Assembly (NCBI GenBank): GCA_043806645.1
Contig: JAZDGX010000184.1
Span: 1 to 17,566, forward strand
Origin: JAZDGX01 sp043806645
GTDB taxonomy: Bacteria; Eisenbacteria; RBG-16-71-46; CAIMUX01; WJJG01
Length of the DNA stretch: 17,566 bases
Reading direction: 5' to 3'
Every line of letters starts with the position of its first letter. Position 1 is the stretch's first letter. The notes below the pieces were generated by a model, which worked only from the letters and a program-made list of their open reading frames with translations, had not been told where the DNA came from and did not search any database. Positions 6,840 to 13,618 of this stretch are shown here, in pieces. The position numbers were made by a program, and so were the translations under genes.

Positions 6840-7820
6840 TCAGCGAACCTGGTAGAGGGCCTTGATCCATCCCCAGTCGAGCGTTCCGGGCGCGGGATCG
6901 GGGTGGTCGCGCTCGTCCGGGACGCTCAGGGCATTGTCGAACACGGTGAGAAGGACTTCGGTGCAATCGATGCAGGCATCCTCGCCCTTGACCCATCCGT
7001 GATAGGTCCCCGGCTCGAGCAACGTCGCATCGACGATGAGCTCCAGCTCCACCGACCAATACGAAGGATCCCAGTGCGCAATGACCTCCATCCAGCTCTC
7101 GGTGCCGTAGAAGATCATCTCCGTGCACGGTTCCATGCCGTAGCTGCCGCTGATATCGACATGAATGTTCTCGACGAGAATCTCGCCCCGCGCCGTCTCC
7201 ATGTCCAGGGAGGCCGGATCGAGGCTGGGCCGGCAGGGATCCAGCGCGCAGGGCGCGACGCAATGCGCGCACCCTGCCCCCGCCTCGGCCTGTCCGGGCA
7301 GGGGAAAGTCCTGAAATGTGTAAGGTTCGCAGCCGACGAAGATTTCCCCGCCGCCCGCGGTGCAGAATCCGTTTTCCGTCACATTCAGCACGACCCGCGC
7401 GACCGGGATCATCCAGGCTTCCAGACAGTCCGGCCACGCCAGATCGAGAAGCAACTCATTGCCTTGAACCTGAACATCCCCTTGGGCGGGTATGCAGATT
7501 TCGTACTCGATCAGCTCCCATGAAGCGGGCCAGCTCACCGATGTCTGCAGGCTGGTCGTGTGTCCTTCGGCGTTGATGATGAGCACGTCGAACTCGAGAA
7601 TTCCCGTCGCGTGCGTGTAGGGAACGACTTGTTCACAGGATGTGATCGGATGATCGCAATAGGCGGGGTCGGGCGCCTGGACGTGGACTTGGCAGATGGA
7701 ATTGGGGAGCGGGTTGGCCCCCGCGCCCAACGGGACGCCCGCGAACGCAAGGGCGAGGAGAACCGTGGCCGCTTTCGCGTGCGCCCGCAGCCGATACTCC
7801 GAGGACCGTGAGTGGTTCAT
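6840..7820 (-). CDS. Cys-rich secreted protein with BACON/Ig-like C-terminal half
   Basis: Exported protein of 326 residues and unknown function. The start at 7820 is chosen because GGGAGGTGAAC precedes the ATG; a start 22 codons upstream lacks this. The signal peptide is a basic n-region followed by KAATVLLALAFAGVPLGAGA, with cleavage near residue 35. The mature part contains 14 cysteines, including CAHC and CIDC clusters, consistent with several disulfides in an oxidising compartment. Residues about 45-190 look like one beta-sandwich (GILEFDVLIINAEG, SVSWPASWELIEYEIC). Residues about 205-305 follow the BACON/Ig-like pattern with a ...LEPGTYHGWV... strand. The end GTLDWGWIKALYQVR, after an Asp/Pro-rich spacer, looks like a separate short C-terminal motif, possibly for sorting or anchoring. 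No enzymatic residues are recognisable. The domain assignment is tentative. Confidence 0.7.
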   Translation of the reverse strand: MNHSRSSEYRLRAHAKAATVLLALAFAGVPLGAGANPLPNSICQVHVQAPDPAYCDHPITSCEQVVPYTHATGILEFDVLIINAEGHTTSLQTSVSWPASWELIEYEICIPAQGDVQVQGNELLLDLAWPDCLEAWMIPVARVVLNVTENGFCTAGGGEIFVGCEPYTFQDFPLPGQAEAGAGCAHCVAPCALDPCRPSLDPASLDMETARGEILVENIHVDISGSYGMEPCTEMIFYGTESWMEVIAHWDPSYWSVELELIVDATLLEPGTYHGWVKGEDACIDCTEVLLTVFDNALSVPDERDHPDPAPGTLDWGWIKALYQVR

Positions 7821-7918
7821 GTTCACCTCCCGAGGGTCGCTCCGAGGCGCCCGCTCCGCGAGGGGCCTCCACGCGCAGCACTTCACCCATCATCAAGAAG
7901 CCGCTCACACTCGCATAG

Positions 7919-7947
7919 ATCGTAGCTCTCCGCTCCCCGGGCGGCAA
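7919..7947 (-). promoter_or_regulatory. Candidate sigma-70 promoter for the Cys-rich protein gene
   Basis: On the minus strand TTGCCG (7947-7942) is followed after exactly 17 nt by TACGAT (7924-7919). Each hexamer matches 4 of 6 consensus positions. It lies about 100 nt before the Cys-rich protein ATG and could also feed the ABC importer cluster. Prediction from spacing and hexamers only. Confidence 0.4.
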
Positions 7948-7965
7948 GGGCCAACCGGGACCCGT

Positions 7966-8187
7966 GTGGTAGCCAATTGGGACCCCGGGCCGGGCCGGAT
8001 TCCCGGGCACCTCAACAGCTCGAGCGATCACGACGTCGACGCCTCCGAGGCCTGGCACATCGAGACCGGCGACCCCGCAATCATCGTCGCCATACTGGAT
8101 ACCGGCGTCCGTTACTTCCATAAGGACCTGGGCGGATCGAACGCTTCCTACAGCACTACCACCGCCGTCGTCGGCAGCATGTGGGTT
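7966..8187 (+). pseudogene. Remnant of a subtilisin-like (S8) protease
   Basis: A plus-strand frame carries DVDASEAWHIETGDPA followed by IIVAILDTGVRYFHKDLGG, the region around the catalytic Asp (DTG at 8098-8106) of S8 peptidases. The preceding AxxAW..TG segment, just before the catalytic domain in many secreted subtilases, is also present. Similarity fades after SNASYSTTTAVVGSMWV (about 8187). The frame then runs through unrelated sequence to a stop at 8269-8271. No His or Ser catalytic regions follow and no signal peptide precedes it; sequence before about 7966 looks random. It is therefore read as a decayed fragment of a larger secreted protease gene, between the leftward importer cluster and the rightward polysaccharide operon. 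The left boundary is approximate. Confidence 0.7.
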
Positions 8188-8280
8188 CGCCCCCGCGTCG
8201 ATTCACGCCGCTCCCGCGTAGTTCATGGACTCCCCATTCCCGTGATTGCCTGCCCGCCCCGATTTCCGTAGGCTGCTGGA

Positions 8281-9429
8281 ATGCCCGAGCGGTCTTCAAA
8301 GGAACCCATCCCGGTCGCCTTCGTTACCGACCTGCTGAGCGTCGGCGGAGCGGAGGCGCAGCTTGTCGCCCTCACCCGTGCGTTGGACCCCTCCCGCATT
8401 CGATGCGCGGTAGCCGTCTTGCGCGCCGAAAACGCCGCCGTCGAGCGACTCACGGTTCCCACGACTGTGATCGGGATGCGTCATGGGTGCGACGCGCGCG
8501 TCCTCCCGTCGCTCGCCGCATGGATGCGACGCGGCAGATTCCGGGCAATCTACACGACGCACCTCTGGTCGATCGTGTTCTCGGCGTTGCTCAAGGGATG
8601 GATGCGACCGCCCGCGCCGCAAGGTCGTCTCGTGCTCCTGGCCACGGAGCATTCCTACCGGGTGCCGACCGCCTCGCGGAGGGTTCTCGTGACGGCCCGG
8701 CGCTGGGCGCTGCGGCGCGCCGACCGGATCATCGCCGTGGCAGAGACGCAGGCCGAGTGGCTGCGCGAGTACTACGGAGAGCGGACCGCGCCGATCGAAG
8801 TGATCCCGAACGGGCTGGACTGCGGCCCGTTCGAGAACTTGCCTTCCGGAACCGCGGTCAGGGCGGAATTCGGAATCCCGGGGGCGGTCCCGCTCATCCT
8901 CTGCATCGCGCGCATGGTGCCGGTGAAGAATCTCGACGTTCTGCTGGCGGCCATGGCGCTTTCGCCGCTACGCGAGACCGGCGCCCATCTGCTCCTCCTG
9001 GGAGACGGGCCCGTAAAGGGCGCGTTGATGGAACGGGCCCGGGGTGAGGCGCTGGAGGGGCGCGTCCACTTCGCCGGGACCCGCCAGGACACACGCCCCT
9101 TCCTGGCGGCCGCGGATCTCGCCTGCCTCCCCTCCCGCTCGGAGGCACAGCCAATCGCGATCCTCGAGGCGATGGCCGCCGGGTTGCCCGTGGTGGCGAC
9201 CCGCGTGGGAGGCATTCCGGAAATGGTCGAGGATGGCAAGACCGGCCTGTTGGTCGCGCCCGGCAATCCAGCGGAACTGGCAGACGCCCTCGCCCGGGCG
9301 CTTGCCGACCCATCCTGGGCGCGGCTTGCCGGCGAGGGTGGGAGGAGCAGGGTCGAAGCGGTATTCTCCATCCAAGCTCGCGCGCGGCGGATCGAGGGAC
9401 TCATCGAGCGGCTGGTGGAGCGGGCGTGA
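8281..9429 (+). CDS. GT4-family glycosyltransferase
   Basis: Retaining GT-B glycosyltransferase of 382 residues, expected to add a sugar from a nucleotide donor to the lipid-linked repeat unit at the cytoplasmic face. The N-terminal domain opens with VAFVTDLLSVGGAEAQLVAL (GGAE at 22-25, acceptor-side glycine loop). The C-terminal donor domain shows VIPNGLD at 174-180, ARMVPVKNLDVLL with Arg211 and Lys216, LLLLGDGP near 237-244, and the EX7E motif SEAQPIAILEAMAAGLPVVAT (Glu288, Glu296). It is the first gene of the polysaccharide operon. Its RBS is weak (CTGGA next to the ATG) and no clear promoter is visible in the preceding 90 bp. Its stop overlaps the next gene by GTGA. Donor and acceptor sugars are not readable. 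Confidence 0.92.
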   Translation: MPERSSKEPIPVAFVTDLLSVGGAEAQLVALTRALDPSRIRCAVAVLRAENAAVERLTVPTTVIGMRHGCDARVLPSLAAWMRRGRFRAIYTTHLWSIVFSALLKGWMRPPAPQGRLVLLATEHSYRVPTASRRVLVTARRWALRRADRIIAVAETQAEWLREYYGERTAPIEVIPNGLDCGPFENLPSGTAVRAEFGIPGAVPLILCIARMVPVKNLDVLLAAMALSPLRETGAHLLLLGDGPVKGALMERARGEALEGRVHFAGTRQDTRPFLAAADLACLPSRSEAQPIAILEAMAAGLPVVATRVGGIPEMVEDGKTGLLVAPGNPAELADALARALADPSWARLAGEGGRSRVEAVFSIQARARRIEGLIERLVERA

Positions 9430-10641
9430 TGCATGGATCGTCGGATACACATGGAGCCACGGACATGGATGCGCCCCTGATCATCTGCGCCTCGACGCAA
9501 TACTGGGACGAAGCCTGGTTCCGCAAGCAGCACTTCATGTCGCGGCTCTCCGCGCGCTATCCGATCCTCTATGTCGAACCGTCCTTTTTCGATTTTGCGC
9601 CGTCCGCCCGCGCGATGTCCCGCCGGCCATGCGAATCATCCCTGGCGCCCGCGCCTGCGTGAGGTTCAACCCAACTGCTGGATCTTGACCCCGCCGCGCG
9701 GGCTGCCCCTGTGGACACATCCCTGGGTGAGCCGGATCCAATACCAATGGTGGGGCACGTTGCTGCGCCGCGCCGCCGCCCGGCTCGGACATCGCCGCGT
9801 CTGGCTGTGGTTGTACAATCCGCTCCACATCCAGACCCGCGCGACCCTGCAGCCCGAGCGCATCATCTTCGATCTCGTCGACGATCTGGAAGCCTATGCC
9901 ACCCGCACGCACAGCCGCTCCACGATGCGCCGCTGCGTGAACTCCGCGCTGAGGGAGGCCGACCTCGTCTTCGCCACCTCGCCTCTGCTGGCAGACCGCT
10001 ACGCGGCGCAGACCCGCGAAGGGCGCATGCACATCATCCCCAACGGAGTGCGCGGCGAGTGGATCGATCTCGAGACAGAAATCCCCGCGGACCTGCGCCG
10101 CCTGCGCCGGCCCTGGATCGGATTCATGGGGGCCGTGTTCTGCTATCTCGACTACGATCTCCTCGTTGCGACCGCGCGCGCCTTTCCCCAGGGCACGCTC
10201 GTCATGGTCGGCCCGGTTGAAGACGAGGCGGGGGCCGCCCGCCTCGCGGCCGAGCCGAATGTCGCAATGTTGGGGCGCCGCCCGCAGGAACGCGTGCCGG
10301 ACTACGTCGGGGCGTTCGACGTTTGTTTGAGTCCCTTCAAGGCGGGCGCGGTGCGCCGCGCGGTCAATCCGTTGAAGATCTACGAGTACCTCGCCGCCGG
10401 GCGCCCGGTCGTCTCGACGCCGCTCGAATCGCTGACCGGCGAGCCGATCGCGCGTTGGATCCGCTTCGCGGAAGGTCCCGCGGCCTTCACCCGCGCGATC
10501 CACGATGCGCTCGCGTCGCAGTCCCATCCGGAGCTGATCGCCGCGCGGCGCGAAGCGGTGCGGCCCTACGCCTGGGAAGCCCTGGCCGCCCGCGTCGAGA
10601 CTACGCTCGAGGAAGCCCACGCCCGCTGGAGCCGAGCATGA
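9426..10641 (+). pseudogene. Glycosyltransferase (TuaH/GT4-like) interrupted by an apparent 1-nt frameshift
   Basis: Two overlapping frames together make one protein of about 404 residues. The first (GTG 9426, ATG 9429, or ATG 9465) encodes APLIICASTQYWDEAWFRKQ followed by RYPILYVEPSFF, a typical N-terminus of this group. It stops at 9662. The second frame supplies RPRLREVQPNCWILTPP, IIFDLVDDLEAY, VNPLKIYEYLAAGRPVVST and the C-terminus, ending at 10641. Dropping one T from the T5 run at 9585-9589 joins them as YVEPSFSILRRPPAR..., which reads naturally. An extra base there is thus the likely cause, either an assembly error, a real mutation, or slippage during expression. The EX7E-like region is IYEYLAAGRPVVST. 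It overlaps the previous gene by GTGA and the following tiny ORF by ATGA. If expressed it would be a further transferase of the repeat-unit pathway. Confidence 0.75.
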
Positions 10642-10679
10642 ACACTCAGGGTCAGAGGATCGGCGGGAGCCTTTCATGA
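10638..10679 (+). CDS. Tiny ORF 1 of a start/stop overlap chain (13 aa)
   Basis: ATG at 10638 overlaps the glycosyltransferase stop as ATGA and encodes MNTQGQRIGGSLS. Its own stop TGA (10677-10679) overlaps the next start, again as ATGA. A GGAG lies 7-8 nt upstream. It matches the following tiny ORF in sequence, so it arose by tandem duplication. A function as a peptide is unproven; it may only pass ribosomes on to the flippase gene. Confidence 0.35.
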   Translation: MNTQGQRIGGSLS

Positions 10680-10716
10680 ACACCCAGGGTCGACGGATCG
10701 TGCGCGGGAGCCGCTC
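10638..10716 (+). repeat. Tandem duplication of a ribosome-binding/start module
   Basis: Unit A (10638-10675, 38 bp) and unit B (10676-10716, 41 bp) align with 31 of 38 identical positions and a 3-bp insertion in B. Each begins ATGAACAC and ends with GGGAGCC plus five bases before the next ATGA. The flippase start at 10717 (ATGAGCATTCGG) looks like a divergent third copy of the beginning. The duplicated module therefore carries a stop, a start and a Shine-Dalgarno each time. Confidence 0.8.
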
Positions 10717-10720
10717 ATGA
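10676..10720 (+). CDS. Tiny ORF 2 of a start/stop overlap chain (14 aa)
   Basis: ATG at 10676 follows GGGAG by 8 nt and encodes MNTQGRRIVRGSRS, sharing MNTQG and the spacing of the tiny ORF before it. It ends TGA at 10718-10720, overlapping the flippase ATG (10717) as ATGA. Most simply read as part of a translational-coupling relay. A coding role is unproven. Confidence 0.35.
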   Translation: MNTQGRRIVRGSRS

Positions 10721-12060
10721 GCATTCGGCGCGATGCGATGAGCACGTTCACGGTGCAGATGTTCACCCTGCTCGCCGGATTGGTGACCAGCGTCGTGGTC
10801 GCCCGCACGATCGGCCCGGAAGGCAAAGGGCTGATCTCGTTCCTCGGCTACGCCCTCTTCGTCGCCACGAACATCGCCGGTCTGGGCTTGCAGCCGGCGG
10901 CGATCCAGCATCTCGGAAAGGGCCGCTTTCCGGCCGCAACGGTGGCCGCCACGCAGTTGTTCCTGGGTCTCCTCGCGGGCGCCGTGTGCGCCGCGGGCCT
11001 GCTCTTCATGCTTCCCCTGTTCAAGGAGCAGATGCAGCTGACGCACTGGATGCTGCTCCTGTTCCTGCCGGTCGTCATCCTCGCGCTGCAGCGTTTGAAT
11101 CTCTCCGGCGTCCTGATCGGGATCGGACGGATCGAAGCGAACAACCGGCTCCAGGCGCTGACCCCGGCGGCCTGGATGGTAGGCGCGGTCGTGACGCTGT
11201 GGGCGCTCGCCGGCGGCCCGCGCGAAGCCGCCATCGCCTGGATGATCGCCCAGACCGTCGCCCCGCTACTCACCCTGGTCTGGATCGTTCGTCTCGTGCG
11301 CCCACGTTGGCAGTCGATCGCGGAGTGTGCCCGGGCCTCGCTGCGCTTCGGCGCGGAGGCTTACCTCGCCAATCTCGTCTGGACCATCCTGCTGCGGGCG
11401 GGCGGCCTCATGCTCGCCTATCTCAACGGCGCTGCCGCGGTCGGCATCTACTCGATCGCGATCCTGATGGGTGAAACCCTCTGGTATCTTCCCCGCTCGC
11501 TCACCGTCGCCCTCAATCCGCGCGTGGCCGCCGGTTGCCAGACCGACGTCATGCGCCTCTCCCTGCGCGCGGTGCGCATCGCCCTCTGGATGGTCGTCGC
11601 CGCCTCGCTGGCGCTATTGCTGATCGGGCAACCGCTGATCCGCCTGGTCTTCGGCGAGGCCTTCTCCGCCTCCTTCCGGCCGCTGATGCTCCTGCTGCCG
11701 GGGATCGTGGCGGGCGCGATCGCTTCGCCCATCGCACTCTATTTCACGCAGTACAAGGGCCGTCCGCGAGTCAACGCGGGCGTGGCCGCGCTCGGACTGC
11801 TGGTCAATCTCGTCCTGAATGTGCTGTGGATTCCGGCGTACGGAGCAAGCGGCGCGGCCGGAGCGTCGACCTGCGCATATCTGCTGGTCGGCGGCCTCAT
11901 GGCGCTGCAATTGAAACGCGAGCCCGGCTTTGCCTGGAGGGCCATGTTCTGTCTGCGCCGTGAAGATGTGACCGCGCTGCGCGAAGCCCTCCGCGAATTG
12001 CTTCAGCGGCCCGCCCCCCACGCGCCGGAGGCAAACTCGCGGCGCAGGACCCGACCATGA
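10717..12060 (+). CDS. Wzx-like polysaccharide flippase (MOP/MATE superfamily)
   Basis: Inner-membrane protein of 447 residues that would flip the undecaprenyl-linked repeat unit to the periplasmic face. It has about 12 hydrophobic segments spread over residues 10-405. The N-terminal SVVVARTIGPEGKGLISF at 25-42 is the conserved helix 1/loop pattern (ARxLGPEGxG) of this family, and the body has RAGGLMLAYLNGAAAVGIYSIA near 226-247. The C-terminal 35 residues are hydrophilic and Arg-rich. It is preceded by GGGAG at 7 nt and overlaps a tiny ORF upstream and the polymerase downstream by ATGA. The alternative start at residue 8 (ATG) is less likely given the RBS. The family is clear; substrate is not. 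Confidence 0.9.
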   Translation: MSIRRDAMSTFTVQMFTLLAGLVTSVVVARTIGPEGKGLISFLGYALFVATNIAGLGLQPAAIQHLGKGRFPAATVAATQLFLGLLAGAVCAAGLLFMLPLFKEQMQLTHWMLLLFLPVVILALQRLNLSGVLIGIGRIEANNRLQALTPAAWMVGAVVTLWALAGGPREAAIAWMIAQTVAPLLTLVWIVRLVRPRWQSIAECARASLRFGAEAYLANLVWTILLRAGGLMLAYLNGAAAVGIYSIAILMGETLWYLPRSLTVALNPRVAAGCQTDVMRLSLRAVRIALWMVVAASLALLLIGQPLIRLVFGEAFSASFRPLMLLLPGIVAGAIASPIALYFTQYKGRPRVNAGVAALGLLVNLVLNVLWIPAYGASGAAGASTCAYLLVGGLMALQLKREPGFAWRAMFCLRREDVTALREALRELLQRPAPHAPEANSRRRTRP

Positions 12061-13607
12061 ACGCAAGCGCGACCGGAGACGCCATGCCATCTGCCGGCGT
12101 CCGCAGGCGCACCGCGCGCGCGGGGATGCTGATCGGCGCAGGCGGCGCCCTCTTCATCGGCCTCGCCACCGTGCTCAGTCCGGTCATCGCCGCCATGATC
12201 ATCGGCGGTGCCATCCTCGCTTGCCTCGCGCTGCAGGATCTCTCGCTGCTGGTCTCCGCCACGCTTCTATTCAACATGGCCGGGGAACCCTACCGCTTCG
12301 CCTATCAGAGTATCTCGTTGGGCGGCCTGGATCTCTATCCGAACGATCTGCTGCTCTTACTCCTCGCCGGCGCCCTGCTGCTCAAAGCCCTGCGGGCGGG
12401 CCGCGTTCCGTCCATGCCCCGCGATTCCATTTCGATCGTGCTGCTCTGCTATCTCGCGTACGGTCTCTTCACCTTGGCCCGCAGTCTGCCCATCCATGGC
12501 AGCGCCTCGTTTTCCGCCTTTCGCGTGCAGTACTTCTACGGGCTGCTCTTCTTCTTGTCGCTCCCCGTGCTTGCGGACCGCCGCAGCCGGCGCCGCCTCT
12601 TTGTCACGGTACTGATCGGCGCGGCCTGGATCTCGCTCCTCGGGATCTACAATGTCGCGACCGGGAGCTTCGTCGGGGGGCGCACCAGCTCGCATACGTA
12701 TCGCTATCTATCGAGCCTGCAGGCGCTGGCGGTCTTCTGCGGCCTGAGCCTGCTCGCCGGGACGATCTGGTCCAGGCGTCGTTCCCTGGGCGTCGTGCTT
12801 CTCGGCACCCTCTACGTCGCGGGCATCCTGATCTCGCAGGCGCGGTCGATCTGGTTGGGCGCGCTGCTGGGCATGCTGACGGCGGTCTTCATCACGCGCC
12901 ACTGGCGGCGCAGCCTCGCACGTCTGGTCCTGCCGGCTGCGGCCGTGCTGCTGCTCTTCGTCCTGCTCGGAAGCATCTCCGGTCAAGGGGACCTCGTGCA
13001 GGGCATCGCTACACGCGCGACCAGCCTTATCGCCGCGCCGGAAGATCTGACGACCGTCTGGCGTCTCTTCGTCTGGAACGAAGCGCTGCAGCAACTGAAG
13101 GCCAGCCCCATTCTCGGCCTGGGCCTGGGACAGCCCTTCGTCTACTTCGACATCGTGCAGAACTACTGGGAGGACAGCCGCCAGCTCCACAACACGTACC
13201 TCGAGCTCGCGTATACCAGCGGCGCGATCGCGGCCATGCTATTCATCGCGTTTCAGGGGATGGTGTTCTGGCGGCTCGTCACGACCGCGCGCCGGCGTGC
13301 CTCCGCGGCCCGAACTCCGCTTCTGCTCGCCCTGGCGAGTTGTCAGGTCTGCCTCGCCGCGGCCGCCTTCGCCAATGTGGTCGGCGCTTCGATGGTCTCG
13401 ACGATCTATGTGTGGATCTTGAGCGCGGTGATCGTCGTGGAGGCTCGGGAGGCCGCCGCAGATGGCCACCCGGAAGCCGTGAAGTGCCGCGCAGACGCCG
13501 TGAAGCGCCACGACGATGGCGTGGAGAGCGGTGACGCCGCGGCGGATGGGCGGGGCTCCCTCGCGGACGACCGGGGGAGCGTTACGAAGCCCGGCGAGAC
13601 CGTTTGA
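12057..13607 (+). CDS. O-antigen polymerase/ligase-like protein (Wzy/WaaL family)
   Basis: Polytopic inner-membrane protein of 516 residues that would polymerise (or ligate) flipped repeat units in the periplasm. About 11-12 membrane segments are visible between residues 25 and 463. The O-antigen_ligase region includes ILISQARSIWLGALLGML (257-274), TTVWRLFVWNEALQQLKASPILGLGLGQP (332-360) and RQLHNTYLELAYTSGAIAAMLFI (375-397). Conserved Arg336 and His378 are candidates for the functional Arg and His of the family. Residues about 464-516 form a hydrophilic tail with 7-residue repeats encoded by 21-bp DNA repeats, outside the domain. The start overlaps the flippase stop by ATGA. Wzy and WaaL-type enzymes share this fold; the neighbouring flippase and chain-length protein favour polymerase. 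Confidence 0.88.
   Translation: MNASATGDAMPSAGVRRRTARAGMLIGAGGALFIGLATVLSPVIAAMIIGGAILACLALQDLSLLVSATLLFNMAGEPYRFAYQSISLGGLDLYPNDLLLLLLAGALLLKALRAGRVPSMPRDSISIVLLCYLAYGLFTLARSLPIHGSASFSAFRVQYFYGLLFFLSLPVLADRRSRRRLFVTVLIGAAWISLLGIYNVATGSFVGGRTSSHTYRYLSSLQALAVFCGLSLLAGTIWSRRRSLGVVLLGTLYVAGILISQARSIWLGALLGMLTAVFITRHWRRSLARLVLPAAAVLLLFVLLGSISGQGDLVQGIATRATSLIAAPEDLTTVWRLFVWNEALQQLKASPILGLGLGQPFVYFDIVQNYWEDSRQLHNTYLELAYTSGAIAAMLFIAFQGMVFWRLVTTARRRASAARTPLLLALASCQVCLAAAAFANVVGASMVSTIYVWILSAVIVVEAREAAADGHPEAVKCRADAVKRHDDGVESGDAAADGRGSLADDRGSVTKPGETV
13473..13535 (+). repeat. 21-bp tandem repeat inside the polymerase 3' end
   Basis: Three in-frame 21-bp units (13473-13493, 13494-13514, 13515-13535) encode EAVKCRA, DAVKRHD and DGVESGD. 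They extend the cytoplasmic or periplasmic tail after the last membrane helix. The third unit is the most diverged. Confidence 0.65.
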
Positions 13608-13618
13608 GGAGCACGGCC

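Noticed and set aside
7696..8271. An intact 191-residue protease gene
   Set aside because: The frame has no signal peptide, its first 90 residues look random and overlap the Cys-rich gene antisense, and the His and Ser catalytic regions are missing.
9426..9662. A separate 78-residue gene between the first two glycosyltransferases
   Set aside because: Its sequence is the normal N-terminus of the following glycosyltransferase, so it is treated as one frameshifted gene.
9535..11046. A 503-residue minus-strand open frame opposite the second glycosyltransferase and flippase
   Set aside because: Composition is that of an antisense GC-rich shadow, with no recognisable motif, while the plus strand carries clear glycosyltransferase and flippase sequence.
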